NCBI GenBank assembly: GCA_947455195.1
Contig: CANGMI010000007.1
Location: forward strand, 338,875 to 402,874
Direction: 5' to 3'
DNA: 64,000 bases
Source: Pseudomonadota bacterium
GTDB lineage: Bacteria > Pseudomonadota > Gammaproteobacteria > Burkholderiales > SG8-39
Shown here: positions 1 through 9,606 of the stretch, piece by piece
Position numbering within the stretch: the first letter of the stretch is position 1
Layout of the letters: every line of letters begins with the position of its first letter
The notes under the pieces: model-generated
What the model was told of the DNA's origin: nothing
Databases searched by the model: none
What the model saw: only the letters and a program-made list of their open reading frames with translations
Made by a program: the position numbers and the translations under genes

Positions 1-384
<384 letters not shown>

Positions 385-395
385 GAGCTGCCCTG

Positions 396-1184
396 ATGGA
401 TGCCATTGCCCGTTCGTCGCCCCAATACACCCGGCGCCGCAGCCAGATCGAACAGTACTTCGACCGCACGGCAGTGCAGGCGTGGGCACGACTCACCTCC
501 GATGCGCCGGTAAGTGGTGTACGCGCCACGGTACGTGCCGGTCGTGAGTCGATGCGTCGTCAGATCGTGTCATGGCTGGGCACCGAGCCGACAGCGCTCG
601 ACACGCGGCTGTCGGGCATGCGCCTTCTCGATGCCGGCTGCGGCACCGGCATGCTCTCGATCGACGCGGCACGTCTGGGGGCCAGGGTTACTGCGATCGA
701 CCTCTCGCCGACGCTGGTGTCGCTGGCGGCCGAGCGCTTGCCAGAGGATATCGAGGCCGATGCCATCCGTTTTGCCGCCGGCGACATGCTCGATCCGGCC
801 TGGGGTGAGTTTGACTACCTCGTGACGATGGACACCCTGATCCATTACTCCCCGCGCATGGCAGTGCAGGCGCTTGCCGGGTGCGCGCCGCGTATCCGAC
901 GGTCGATGATCTTCACCTTCGCCCCGTCGAACCCCTTGCTGATGACCATGTTTGCCATCGGACGCCTGTTTCCGCGCGGCGATCGGTCACCCTCGATCTG
1001 GCCGGTGACGCTGGCAACGCTTACCCGACTGATCGCTGCCGAGCCCGCGCTGCGCGGCTGGCGCATCGGACGCACGGGTCGGGTGACGCGTGGCTTCTAC
1101 ATCTCGCAGGCGCTCGAACTGGTGCGCGATGATGATCCCGCCCGATCGACTGCAACCGCTTTCTCGATCGCGGAGTCTGCGTGA
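396..1184 (+). CDS. bchM: Magnesium-protoporphyrin IX O-methyltransferase BchM
   Basis: A 262-residue class I SAM methyltransferase. It would methylate the C13 propionate of Mg-protoporphyrin IX, making the substrate of the AcsF cyclase encoded downstream. The SAM-binding motif I, LLDAGCGTGMLSID, lies near residues 76-90, followed by the acidic AIDLSP strand; an N-terminal YF(D)R-W segment is typical of BchM/ChlM. Length is normal for the family. It lies between bchL and lhaA, a conserved order in purple bacteria. Its TGA overlaps the GTG start of lhaA, which suggests translational coupling. Confidence 0.95.
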   Translation: MDAIARSSPQYTRRRSQIEQYFDRTAVQAWARLTSDAPVSGVRATVRAGRESMRRQIVSWLGTEPTALDTRLSGMRLLDAGCGTGMLSIDAARLGARVTAIDLSPTLVSLAAERLPEDIEADAIRFAAGDMLDPAWGEFDYLVTMDTLIHYSPRMAVQALAGCAPRIRRSMIFTFAPSNPLLMTMFAIGRLFPRGDRSPSIWPVTLATLTRLIAAEPALRGWRIGRTGRVTRGFYISQALELVRDDDPARSTATAFSIAESA

Positions 1185-2626
1185 ACGTTCTGGGCCTTGC
1201 CTTCAACCTCATGAATCCGCGCAGATGGGCGCGGGTCGATCCGCGCTTTCTGCCTTTCGCCGATCTGGTCAGTGCCGATCTGCCGCTTTCGCGACTGCTT
1301 CGTCTGTCGCTCTTTCAGGTATCGGTCGGCATGTCGACCGCCTTGCTGCTCGGTACGCTCAATCGCGTGCTGATCGTCGAACTGGGCGTGGCTGCCTGGA
1401 TCGTGGCGGTGATGGTCGCGCTGCCTCTCCTCGCCGCGCCCTTTCGGGCGCTCGTGGGGTTTCGCTCCGATACGCACCGGTCGTTCATCGGGTGGCGACG
1501 GGTACCCTTCATCTGGATCGGCTCGATGATGCAGTTTGGCGGACTTGCGATCATGCCGTTCGCGCTCATCCTGCTCTCGGGTGACACCCATTGGCCGCAG
1601 TGGATCGGCCCGCTGAGTGCCTCGCTTGCGTTTCTCGTCGTGGGTGCCGGTGTCCAGACGGTGCAGACCGCAGGCCTTGCATTGGCCACCGACCTTGCCA
1701 GCGAGGGCCATCGGGCGCGTGTCGTCGCCATGATGTACACGATGCTGCTGCTCGGACTGTTCGTGGCGGGTCTGGTCTTCAGCGTGCTGCTGACTGATTT
1801 CACCAAGTTGCGTCTCATCCAGGTGGTGCAGGGGTCGGCGTTCGTGGCCTTTGCGCTCAATGTGATTGCCGTCTGGAAGCAGGAGCCGCGCCAGTCTGCG
1901 CGCACCGCGCCAGGCATCGGGCCACGGCCCCGGTTCAGGCAGACCTGGCGGGCCTTTGCCGCGCAGCCGGGGCGTGTGCGGTTCATGGTCGCGCTCTTCA
2001 CCGGCACGGCTGCGTTCAGCATGCAGGACATCATCCTCGAGCCCTATGGGGCCGAGGTGCTCGGTCTGTCGGTATCGGCCACGAGCCTGCTCACGGCGCT
2101 CATGGCGAGCGGGTCGCTCGCGGCATTCGTCGCCTCGGCACGCTGGCTGCAGCGGGGTGGGAACCCTTTCCGCCTGGCTGCCCTCGGGGTGCTGGTGGGG
2201 CTGGTGGCCTTTGCCCTCGTGCTCTTTGCCGAGCCGCTCCAGTCGGCACTGGTCTTTCGTGTCGGTACCTTCCTCATCGGATTTGGCTCGGGCCTGTTTG
2301 CCGTCACCACGCTGGTCGCCGCAATGGGGCTCGAAACCACCGGTCTGTCCGGGCTGGCCATCGGCGCCTGGGGCGCCGTACAGGCCACGGCCGCGGGGCT
2401 GGCAGTTGCCGGCGGCGGTGTCATGCGCGACCTCTTCAGCGCGATGGCCACCACCGGTGGTCTGGGTGAGGTTCTTGCCTCGGCCGGTGTCGGCTATGGC
2501 GTCGTCTACTACATCGAATTGATTCTGCTGTTCATGACGCTGGTTGCGGTGGGTCCGCTCGTGCAGATCGCCCGCGCGACCAGTACGACCGGCCAGAAGT
2601 TCGGCCTTGCCCAAATTCCGGGCTAG
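1181..2626 (+). CDS. lhaA: Light-harvesting complex assembly protein LhaA (PucC/BCD-family MFS)
   Basis: A 481-residue hydrophobic protein with about 12 membrane segments, of the PucC/LhaA (BCD) branch of the major facilitator superfamily. It starts with GTG inside a GTGA overlap with bchM. The loop GFRSDTH-R-FIGWRRVPFIWIG (near residues 90-115) and the C-terminal AIGAWGAVQATAAGLA segment are recognisable BCD-family features. LhaA proteins help assemble light-harvesting complex 1, probably by handling bacteriochlorophyll at the membrane. The position just upstream of puhA favours LhaA over PucC. Exact biochemical activity is not established for the family. Confidence 0.93.
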   Translation: MNVLGLAFNLMNPRRWARVDPRFLPFADLVSADLPLSRLLRLSLFQVSVGMSTALLLGTLNRVLIVELGVAAWIVAVMVALPLLAAPFRALVGFRSDTHRSFIGWRRVPFIWIGSMMQFGGLAIMPFALILLSGDTHWPQWIGPLSASLAFLVVGAGVQTVQTAGLALATDLASEGHRARVVAMMYTMLLLGLFVAGLVFSVLLTDFTKLRLIQVVQGSAFVAFALNVIAVWKQEPRQSARTAPGIGPRPRFRQTWRAFAAQPGRVRFMVALFTGTAAFSMQDIILEPYGAEVLGLSVSATSLLTALMASGSLAAFVASARWLQRGGNPFRLAALGVLVGLVAFALVLFAEPLQSALVFRVGTFLIGFGSGLFAVTTLVAAMGLETTGLSGLAIGAWGAVQATAAGLAVAGGGVMRDLFSAMATTGGLGEVLASAGVGYGVVYYIELILLFMTLVAVGPLVQIARATSTTGQKFGLAQIPG

Positions 2627-2655
2627 ACATTCAACGCGAGAAGGGAGAATTTCCG

Positions 2656-3441
2656 ATGGGAACCGGTGCGATCACAGGCTATTTCGACGTGGCCCAGCTG
2701 GTGCTGTACATGTTCTGGGTGTTCTTTGGATTCCTCGTCATCTACCTCACGATCGAGAGCAAGCGAGAAGGCTTTCCGATCGAGAGCGACCGACGCGATG
2801 GCACGATCCGCCGCGAGCAGGGGCTGCTGCCCATGCCGCGGACCAAGGTCTATCGAACTCGCTACAACGGCGACTTCGAAGCGCCACATGATCGCGACCT
2901 CGATGCGCCGCCGGTTGCTGGTGCGCCCATCGGTCCGTATCCGGGCATGCCACTCGAGCCCTCGGGTGATCCGATGAAGGCCTCGATCGGTCCGGGTGCC
3001 TGGACGCAGCGCGCGGATGTCACCGACAAGACCTGGGAGGGCGGCGCCAGAATCGTGCCGTTGCGCGCCGATCCGGCATTCAGCCTGTCACACCACGACA
3101 CCGATCCACGCGGGCTCACGGTCTACGGGGGCGACGATGAGCCGGGTGGTCAAGTGGTGGAGGCCTGGATCGATCGTTCAGAGCACATCATCCGTTACCT
3201 CGAGGTGAAGACCACCGGTGGGCGTACGGTTCTCCTGCCGCAGAACTTCGCACGCATCAACAACCGTCCGTTGCGCGGCGCGTGGGTGTCGGTGCAGTCG
3301 ATCCTGGGCGGGCAGTTCGAAGGTGTCCCGGCCATCGCCAACGCCGATGTGATCACCTTGCGTGAGGAGGAGCAGGTGATGGCCTACTTTGGTGGCGGGA
3401 CCCTCTTTGCCACGCCGGAGCGCCGGGAGCCCCTGTTTTGA
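2656..3441 (+). CDS. puhA: Photosynthetic reaction centre H subunit PuhA
   Basis: A 261-residue protein with a short periplasmic N-terminus (MGTGAITGYFDVAQLV), one membrane helix near residues 11-32, and a cytoplasmic PRC-barrel domain. This is the architecture and length of the reaction-centre H chain, which caps the L-M core and controls proton access to the secondary quinone. An AGGGAG-like ribosome site lies about eight bases before the ATG. The gene sits between lhaA and puhB as in other purple bacteria. Its TGA overlaps the proposed TTG start of puhB. Confidence 0.97.
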   Translation: MGTGAITGYFDVAQLVLYMFWVFFGFLVIYLTIESKREGFPIESDRRDGTIRREQGLLPMPRTKVYRTRYNGDFEAPHDRDLDAPPVAGAPIGPYPGMPLEPSGDPMKASIGPGAWTQRADVTDKTWEGGARIVPLRADPAFSLSHHDTDPRGLTVYGGDDEPGGQVVEAWIDRSEHIIRYLEVKTTGGRTVLLPQNFARINNRPLRGAWVSVQSILGGQFEGVPAIANADVITLREEEQVMAYFGGGTLFATPERREPLF

Positions 3442-4136
3442 GCAGCTCCGGTACGCCTCACGAGCACGAACATGAGTTCGAGGCCGAATACGGCCTGCCC
3501 GAGCCGCTGCCCGCCGGTGAGCGGCTGCTCTGGCAGGGCAGCCCGCGATTCCTGCGGGTCTTTGTCGATATCTTCCACGCACGGGCGTTGATCCTCTGGT
3601 TCGGTGTCATCGTGGCGGTTCGCCTTGGCGAGCAATGGACCGATGGCGAATCGGTCAGCGACATGCTGGGTACCCTGGTCGGTCTGGTGCCGGTCTTTGC
3701 GCTGTCGGTGGGCCTGTTCGCCTTCATCGCCTGGCTCGTGGCGCGCACGAGCGTGTATACGCTGACCGATCGCCGCATCGTGATGCGCATCGGCATCGTG
3801 CTCTCGCTGACCTTCAACATCCCGCTGTCACGCGTGATCGCGGCCGACGTCCGTGTTGCTCGCGACGGGGGCGGTGACATTGCGTTGCGCCTGTCGAGCG
3901 ATGACAAGATTGCCTATCTGAATCTGTGGCCTCACGCGCGTCCCTGGGGCTGGTCGCAACCGCAGCCGATGCTGCGCGGACTGGCACAGGTAGGGCCGGT
4001 GTCACACCTGTTGCGTGATGCCTGGCAGGCGCGCCGTGACGCCCCGGTGGTGGCGGGTACGGAGCGGCTCGGACCCACGAACGAGCCTCGTGGTCTGGGC
4101 GAACCTCATCCCCGAATGAGTCCGGGTCGCTCATGA
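3438..4136 (+). CDS. puhB: Photosynthetic complex assembly protein PuhB
   Basis: A 232-residue membrane protein. The N-terminal sequence around [18 protein letters not shown] is a PuhB hallmark. Two hydrophobic segments follow (about residues 50-65 and 75-100), then a PH-like domain with [10 protein letters not shown]. PuhB helps assemble the reaction centre and the RC-LH1 core. The start shown is TTG in a TTGA overlap with puhA. It leaves a His/Glu-rich N-terminus and cannot be told from a slightly later start by sequence alone. The stop overlaps puhC by ATGA. Confidence 0.93.
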   Translation: MSSSGTPHEHEHEFEAEYGLPEPLPAGERLLWQGSPRFLRVFVDIFHARALILWFGVIVAVRLGEQWTDGESVSDMLGTLVGLVPVFALSVGLFAFIAWLVARTSVYTLTDRRIVMRIGIVLSLTFNIPLSRVIAADVRVARDGGGDIALRLSSDDKIAYLNLWPHARPWGWSQPQPMLRGLAQVGPVSHLLRDAWQARRDAPVVAGTERLGPTNEPRGLGEPHPRMSPGRS

Positions 4137-4621
4137 CCGAGCGCTCGATCAGCACGCAGCTCGTTTCCCGGCCGCAAGTCGAAGGCTGGCCGCTGGCGGC
4201 CCTCGCCGCTCTGATGCTGGGCAGCATCGTTCTGGCCGCGGTCGGGCAATGGCAGAAACGTCAGCAACCCGAGTTGCCGGTGCTGGCCGTCCTCGAGACC
4301 CGCTCGCTGGTCTTTCTCGACGGGCCCGGCGGCGATGTCCTGATCCGGGACGCCGATTCGGGCGAACAACTGCCCCCGATCACTGGCGAGGCGGGGTTCG
4401 CACGCGGCGTGCTGCGCAGTCTTGCCCAGGCTCGACTGCGCGCGGGCGGCGGGGCCGCGCAGCCCTTCGTACTCAATCGCCAGGCGGACGACCGACTCAT
4501 CCTTGCCGACCCGGTGACCGGACGCCAGATCGATCTGGCCACGTTCGGTCCCACCAATGTGGCGGTCTTCCAGTCCTTGCTGGAAGTTCGTACCTCTTCA
4601 CCCTCGGGAGAACCACGATGA
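4133..4621 (+). CDS. puhC: Photosynthetic complex assembly protein PuhC
   Basis: A 162-residue protein with one N-terminal membrane anchor (about residues 20-40) and a periplasmic domain. The domain carries the PuhC pattern [19 protein letters not shown] and later [20 protein letters not shown]. PuhC contributes to organisation of the RC-LH1-PufX or equivalent core complex. It is joined to both neighbours by ATGA overlaps (puhB upstream, acsF downstream), so it is almost certainly cotranslated. Family proteins diverge strongly in sequence, so the assignment leans partly on context. Confidence 0.9.
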   Translation: MTERSISTQLVSRPQVEGWPLAALAALMLGSIVLAAVGQWQKRQQPELPVLAVLETRSLVFLDGPGGDVLIRDADSGEQLPPITGEAGFARGVLRSLAQARLRAGGGAAQPFVLNRQADDRLILADPVTGRQIDLATFGPTNVAVFQSLLEVRTSSPSGEPR

Positions 4622-5730
4622 ATGATCATTCCAGCGAAACGCTCGAGGCGGCACGTGCCGCAGCACCTGCCCGCAGTACGGGGACCGCGCCCAACGAGTC
4701 GACACAGTTCGCGACTCAGGACACCTTGCTGACGCCGCGCTTCTACACCACCGATTTCAAGGCCATCGATCAGGTCGACGTGTCGCCGTTGCGCAAGGAA
4801 TGGGACACCCTGATGGCCGAGTTCGAGGCCGACACCAATACGGATCACTTCCAGCGGCCTGCGGAAATGAGCGGTACCAACTACTCGAACCTGCCACCGG
4901 CGCTCTATGAGGAGTTCAGCCAGTTTCTCATCAGTTCGCTGACATCGGAGTTCTCCGGCTGCGTGCTCTACGCCGAAATCCGCAAGAAGGTGAAGAACCC
5001 CGACATGCGGACCCTGTTTGGCTACATGGCGCGCGACGAGTCGCGTCATGCCGGGTTCATCAACCAGTGGCTCAAGGACTTCGGCATCGGCGTCGATCTG
5101 GGCTTTCTCACCAAGGCCAAGAAGTACACCTTCTTCAAGCCCAAGTACGTCTACTACGCGACCTACCTGTCGGAGAAGATCGGCTACGCGCGCTACATCG
5201 CGATCTATCGGCAGATCGAGCGGCATCCCGAACTGCGTTTTCACCCGATCTTCCTGTGGTTCGAGCGCTGGTGCAATGACGAATTCCGTCATGGCGAGGC
5301 CTTTGCGCTGATGATGCGGGCGCAGCCCAGCCTTCTGCGAGGGCTCAACCTCTACTGGATTCGGTTCTTCCAGCTGGCGGTCTACGCGACCATGTTCGTG
5401 CGTGATCACACACGCCCCGAGATGCACAAGGCGCTCGGCCTCGATCCGACAACCTATGGCCTGCAGGTTTTCGGCATCACCAGCCGAATTGCCGAGCAGG
5501 TGTTTCCGGTAACCCTCGACCACACTCACCCGGCCTTTCTGACGGGGCTGCAGCGCTTGTGCGAGATCCAGCAGGCTGTCGAGCTGGCCAAGGCTCGGGG
5601 TGGTCTCCTGTCGGGGTTGCGGCGCATCGGTCTCGCAGCGCAGGCGGGCCTCACCTTTGCACGACTCTACTTCCTGCCCGTGGTACGCAAGGATCTTCCC
5701 GACGACATTCGTCTTGCGCCCAGTTGGTAG
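4618..5730 (+). CDS. acsF: Aerobic Mg-protoporphyrin IX monomethyl ester (oxidative) cyclase AcsF
   Basis: The ATG at 4618 overlaps the puhC stop and gives 370 residues, close to the family's usual length. The frame stays open further upstream, but only inside puhC. AcsF is the diiron monooxygenase that builds ring E of bacteriochlorophyll using O2. Two ligand motifs are visible: DESRH (residues 140-144) and NDEFRH (220-225), with further acidic helices near [10 protein letters not shown]. It is preceded by bchM, so the substrate-making step is encoded in the same unit. No anaerobic BchE cyclase is seen in this window. Confidence 0.96.
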   Translation: MNDHSSETLEAARAAAPARSTGTAPNESTQFATQDTLLTPRFYTTDFKAIDQVDVSPLRKEWDTLMAEFEADTNTDHFQRPAEMSGTNYSNLPPALYEEFSQFLISSLTSEFSGCVLYAEIRKKVKNPDMRTLFGYMARDESRHAGFINQWLKDFGIGVDLGFLTKAKKYTFFKPKYVYYATYLSEKIGYARYIAIYRQIERHPELRFHPIFLWFERWCNDEFRHGEAFALMMRAQPSLLRGLNLYWIRFFQLAVYATMFVRDHTRPEMHKALGLDPTTYGLQVFGITSRIAEQVFPVTLDHTHPAFLTGLQRLCEIQQAVELAKARGGLLSGLRRIGLAAQAGLTFARLYFLPVVRKDLPDDIRLAPSW

Positions 5731-5745
5731 AGCCGGGCCTGACCT

Positions 5746-6501
5746 GTGCATTCATTCTGGGCTGCCGCACTCTTCACGATCCTGGTCTGGTGGTTGTCTA
5801 CCGGGCTGATCGTGCGCCTGGCCGATCTGCGCGGGATGCGGCGGGGGCACGGTTTCCTGGCAGCCAGCGTGCTGCTCGGACTCGGGCTTCTGGGGGTGGT
5901 ATCGACTCGTGATCAGGCGAGCGTGGCTGGCGCCTACGGGGCCTTCGCCTCGACCGTGCTGGTGTGGGGCTGGCAGGAACTCGCGTTTCTGCTGGGGCTC
6001 ATCACCGGCCCGAATCGCAAGCCCTGTCCGCCGGTGACGGGCTGGCAGCGTGCCTGGCATGCCTTCACGGCGGTCGCGCATCATGAACTCGCACTGGTTC
6101 TGCTCGGACTCGCCGTCATTCTGCCCACCTGGGATGCACCCAATCGGGTTGCAGCCAGCACCTGGGCCGTTCTCTGGGTGATGCGGCTGAGTGCGAAGCT
6201 CAACCTCTTTCTCGGGGTACGAAACTGCTATGAAACCTTCCTGCCGCCTTCGCTGCAGTATCTGGTGACCTACTTTGCCAGGCGCCGTTTCAACGGACTC
6301 TTTCCGTTGAGTTTCGTGCTGACGCTCGCAGCCAGCGTGCTCGTGGTGGGTGAAGCCTTTGGCGCCAGTTCGGCGCACGAGCGTGCCGCCGCCGGTCTGG
6401 TGGGCAGCCTGCTCGCACTGGCCCTGATCGAGCATATCCTGCTGATGGTACCGTTCGAGCCTGACCTGCTCTGGCGCTGGGCGCTGCGCGACGAGCGCTG
6501 A
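5746..6501 (+). CDS. puhE: Photosynthetic complex assembly protein PuhE (DUF3623 family)
   Basis: A 251-residue protein with about seven predicted membrane segments, starting with GTG 15 bases after acsF. The segments FLLGLITGPNRKPCP and AKLNLFLGVRNCYETFLPP are characteristic of PuhE. In Rhodobacter, PuhE influences bacteriochlorophyll levels and RC-LH1 assembly; its biochemical role is unknown. The acsF-puhE adjacency is also known from other phototrophic proteobacteria. A 38-base gap separates it from bchI. Confidence 0.92.
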   Translation: MHSFWAAALFTILVWWLSTGLIVRLADLRGMRRGHGFLAASVLLGLGLLGVVSTRDQASVAGAYGAFASTVLVWGWQELAFLLGLITGPNRKPCPPVTGWQRAWHAFTAVAHHELALVLLGLAVILPTWDAPNRVAASTWAVLWVMRLSAKLNLFLGVRNCYETFLPPSLQYLVTYFARRRFNGLFPLSFVLTLAASVLVVGEAFGASSAHERAAAGLVGSLLALALIEHILLMVPFEPDLLWRWALRDER

Positions 6502-6539
6502 GTGCCCCGCGCTGTTCTATCGATGGAGATTCCTGCGTC

Positions 6540-7604
6540 ATGACCGCCCGTTCACGCCCGGTCTATCCCTTTTCTGCACTGGTTGGCCAGGAGGAGATGC
6601 AGCTGGGTCTGCTCATCGCCACGGTCGATCCACTGTTGGGGGGGGTGCTCATTCTGGGTGATCGCGGCACGGGCAAGAGCACGGCCGTGCGTGCACTTGC
6701 CGCCGTCCTGCCCCAGATCGAGACCCTGCCCGGATGCCCTTATCGGTGTCTGCCCGCTGCCTGTGCCGGCCTGTGCGCTGCCTGCGTCCCCGGCATGGGT
6801 GGGGAAGCTCCCCCCGCGAAGGGCGCCCGCCGGTCGAAGGTGGTGACCGCGTCGGTTCCCGTGCCCGTGGTCGATCTGCCGCTCGGGGCGACTGAGGACC
6901 GCATCCTCGGTGCACTCGATCTCGAGAAGTTGATGACCCTGGGCGAGAAGCGCTTTGAACCAGGCCTGCTGGCGCGCGCCAATCGGGGCTTTCTCTACAT
7001 CGACGAGATCAATCTGCTCGAAGATCACCTGGTCGATCTGCTGATCGATGCAGCGGCCTCCGGTGAGAACCGGATCGAGCGTGAAGGCCTGAGCGTGGTG
7101 CATCCGTCTCGCTTCGTGCTGGTAGGCAGTGGCAACCCTGAAGAGGGTGAACTGCGACCGCAACTGCTCGATCGATTCGGCGTCGCGGTCGAGGTTCGTA
7201 CGCCGCAGGACATCGATCTGCGCATGGAGGTGGTTCTCCGCCGCGAGGCCTTCGAGCGCGATCCGCAGCACTTCCTGGCCAATCATGAGGCAGCACAGGC
7301 AGCCCTGCGCGAGCGCATCGTGGCGGCGCAACGGTTGTTGCCCAAGGTGATCCTCGCGCCCGAGTTGTTGCGTCAGATCTCGTCGCTGTGTCTGAAGCTC
7401 GGTACGGATGGCTTGCGCGGCGAATTGAGTCTGATGCGCGCGGCACGCGCCGCAGCCGCGTTGCGCGGCGAGCGCAAGGTGTCGCTGCAGACCGTGCGCG
7501 AGGTGGCGCCCATGGCCTTGCGCCACCGGCTGCGCCGCGATCCGCTCGATGACACCGATTCGACCGCGCGGGTTGCCCGCCTGGTCGATGAAGTGCTGGT
7601 CTGA
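6540..7604 (+). CDS. bchI: Magnesium chelatase ATPase subunit I, BchI
   Basis: A 354-residue AAA+ ATPase of magnesium chelatase, which with BchD and BchH inserts Mg2+ into protoporphyrin IX. Walker A GDRGTGKST is at residues 40-48. A cysteine-rich insert follows (five cysteines, about residues 64-82). Walker B appears as LYIDEINLL, and a sensor region as GNPEEGELRPQLLDRFG. Length is typical. It is followed directly by bchD, with no bchO visible after it. GGAG about 12 bases before the ATG could serve as the ribosome site. Confidence 0.96.
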   Translation: MTARSRPVYPFSALVGQEEMQLGLLIATVDPLLGGVLILGDRGTGKSTAVRALAAVLPQIETLPGCPYRCLPAACAGLCAACVPGMGGEAPPAKGARRSKVVTASVPVPVVDLPLGATEDRILGALDLEKLMTLGEKRFEPGLLARANRGFLYIDEINLLEDHLVDLLIDAAASGENRIEREGLSVVHPSRFVLVGSGNPEEGELRPQLLDRFGVAVEVRTPQDIDLRMEVVLRREAFERDPQHFLANHEAAQAALRERIVAAQRLLPKVILAPELLRQISSLCLKLGTDGLRGELSLMRAARAAAALRGERKVSLQTVREVAPMALRHRLRRDPLDDTDSTARVARLVDEVLV

Positions 7605-7637
7605 ACGCGCGGCCTGCCTTTCTTGCCGCCGCAACTG

Positions 7638-9581
7638 ATGGACGTCCGGGAACCCGATCGTGCACCCGATGCCCGGCGTGGCGAGGGCGTGCTGGCTGAT
7701 GTGCTGCTCGCGATTGCCGCCTGCGCGGTGGCCCCGATTGCGCTGGGTGGTCTGTGGATGCGCGGCTGGCATGGTCCGCGGCGCGATGCGCTCATCAGCC
7801 TTCTGGCTCGCTGGTCCCGGGTGCCGCTCAAGCGCATCAATCACAGCACCGATCCGGCCCAATTGCACGAGGGCATCGAACTGGCGGGCACCATTGGCCG
7901 TGGTCAACTGACCCGGCGTGCCGGCCTGCTGGCCGAGATCGAGGGTGGAATCCTGCTGCTCGCCATGGCCGAGCGCGCTTCGAAGGGGCTGCTCGGCCCG
8001 CTGGCGATGGCGATTGATGAGGCACGCCTGGGCCTGGTCGTTCTCGATGAAGCGCTGCCCGACGAGCAGGGTCTCGATCCAGCACTTGGCGAACGCCTCT
8101 CGCTCGCCATCGATCTGCGTGACGAAACAGCGCTCTGGCCGATCGCGCCGCCCCTCGAGGGATGGCCGGAAGCACGGGCGCTCGAGAGTCGACTCGAAGC
8201 TGCTCGCTGCAACTGGCCTGAGGTGCGCCTTGATCGAGGCGCCCTGCGGGAAATCCTCAAGGCCTGTCTCGCCCTCGGGATCGGTTCGATGCGTGCGCCC
8301 CTGCTGGCTGCGACCTTCGCGCGGGTGAGCGCGGCCCTGCATGGGCGTGCGAGCGTCGAGGTCGATGATCTGGGATTTGCGGTGCGTCTGTGCCTCTTGC
8401 CGCGTGCGCGACAGATGCCCGTTGCCTCGGCGTCTGAATCCGAGGATCCCAGTGAATCAGAGGCGTCGGATGAGGCGGTTGATGAGACTGAACCGCACGA
8501 GGCAGAGCCTGCCCCCGAGCCCGCCGGCCCCCCCGAGCCCCCGGTCAGTGCTGACCCCGATACCTCGCTGGCGCCCGACGACACCCCGGAGAAACCAGCC
8601 GATGAGCATCAGCCCATTCCTGACGGATCCAGTGACCGCCTGATCGAGGCGGCGCTTGCCAGTCTGCCATCGGGAGTGCTGGCCTTGCTGGCAGGGGCGG
8701 TCGCTGCGAACGCCGGGCGCGGTCAGGGCGTGAGCGGCTCGGGCCTGCAGGGCAGTCGCGGGCGTGGGCGCGGGCGGCCGGTTGGCAGCGTCCGGCGTGC
8801 GCCTCGCAGCGGAGAGCGACTGCACCTGCTGGCAACCATACGGGCTGCCGTGCCCTTTCAGCCCCTGCGCCGACGTCAGCTTGTGCAGCGGGCCTCCGCG
8901 GCTGCGGATCTCGACTCGCCTCGAAGCGATCCTGCTGCAGGTCTGGCCCCGGGGCGTCTGCACCTGCGGCCTGATGACCTCCATGTGCATCGCGAGAAGC
9001 GCCGTCGCGGCAACACCACGGTGTTCGTGGTGGATGCTTCGGGATCGATGGCGCTGCAACGCCTTGCCGAAGCAAAAGGGGCCGTTGAAGTGCTGCTTGC
9101 CGAGTGCTACGTGCGACGTGACCGGGTGGCGCTGGTGTCCTTTCGTGGCAAGGGAGCCGATCTGCTCCTGCCGCCCACGCGCTCACTGGTGGCCGCGCGG
9201 CGATCGCTCACGGCACTGCCTGGCGGTGGCGGCAGCCCGGTGGCCAGTGGTCTCGAACTGGCAGCGCGTCTGGTCGCGCAGGTACGCCGCGCCGGTGACA
9301 GCGCGACTTTGGTGCTCCTCACCGATGGTCGCGCCAACCTCACCCGCGCGGGCCTGCCCGGGCGCCAGCAGGCCGGTGAGGAGGCGCGCGAGGTGGCGCG
9401 GCAACTGGCGGGTCTGGCCGATCGACGGCTGCTCATCGATACCTCGGTGCGGCCCGATCCGGCTGCTCGCGCGCTGGCCGTGGCGCTGCACGGCACCTAC
9501 CTTCCGATGCCGTTTGCGCAGGCGCGCGCCATCGGTGAGGTGGTTGCACGCGCAGCGTCAACCCGCGCTGTGGTCCAATAG
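7638..9581 (+). CDS. bchD: Magnesium chelatase subunit D, BchD
   Basis: About 647 residues from ATG 7638; an in-frame TTG at 7623 would add five. The N-terminal third is a degenerate AAA+ domain without a usable P-loop. A proline- and acid-rich linker follows (roughly residues 263-330), then an Arg/Gly-rich patch. The C-terminus is a von Willebrand A domain with the MIDAS signature VVDASGSMA near 464-472. BchD is the platform that docks BchI hexamers to BchH. The usual third gene bchO is absent; an unrelated SPFH gene comes next, which appears to mark the end of the photosynthesis block. Confidence 0.95.
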   Translation: MDVREPDRAPDARRGEGVLADVLLAIAACAVAPIALGGLWMRGWHGPRRDALISLLARWSRVPLKRINHSTDPAQLHEGIELAGTIGRGQLTRRAGLLAEIEGGILLLAMAERASKGLLGPLAMAIDEARLGLVVLDEALPDEQGLDPALGERLSLAIDLRDETALWPIAPPLEGWPEARALESRLEAARCNWPEVRLDRGALREILKACLALGIGSMRAPLLAATFARVSAALHGRASVEVDDLGFAVRLCLLPRARQMPVASASESEDPSESEASDEAVDETEPHEAEPAPEPAGPPEPPVSADPDTSLAPDDTPEKPADEHQPIPDGSSDRLIEAALASLPSGVLALLAGAVAANAGRGQGVSGSGLQGSRGRGRGRPVGSVRRAPRSGERLHLLATIRAAVPFQPLRRRQLVQRASAAADLDSPRSDPAAGLAPGRLHLRPDDLHVHREKRRRGNTTVFVVDASGSMALQRLAEAKGAVEVLLAECYVRRDRVALVSFRGKGADLLLPPTRSLVAARRSLTALPGGGGSPVASGLELAARLVAQVRRAGDSATLVLLTDGRANLTRAGLPGRQQAGEEAREVARQLAGLADRRLLIDTSVRPDPAARALAVALHGTYLPMPFAQARAIGEVVARAASTRAVVQ

Positions 9582-9606
9582 CAGGAACTGCATTTCGGGG
9601 GATCTC

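Noticed and set aside
1097-2614. Long open frame (about 505 codons) on the - strand opposite lhaA
   Set aside because: It is the mirror of a strongly supported membrane protein gene; its translation is a charged, low-complexity sequence with no family motifs, as expected in high-GC shadow frames.
4261-5751. Open frame of about 496 codons opposite acsF
   Set aside because: acsF has clear diiron motifs and overlaps with puhC; the antisense product has no recognisable features.
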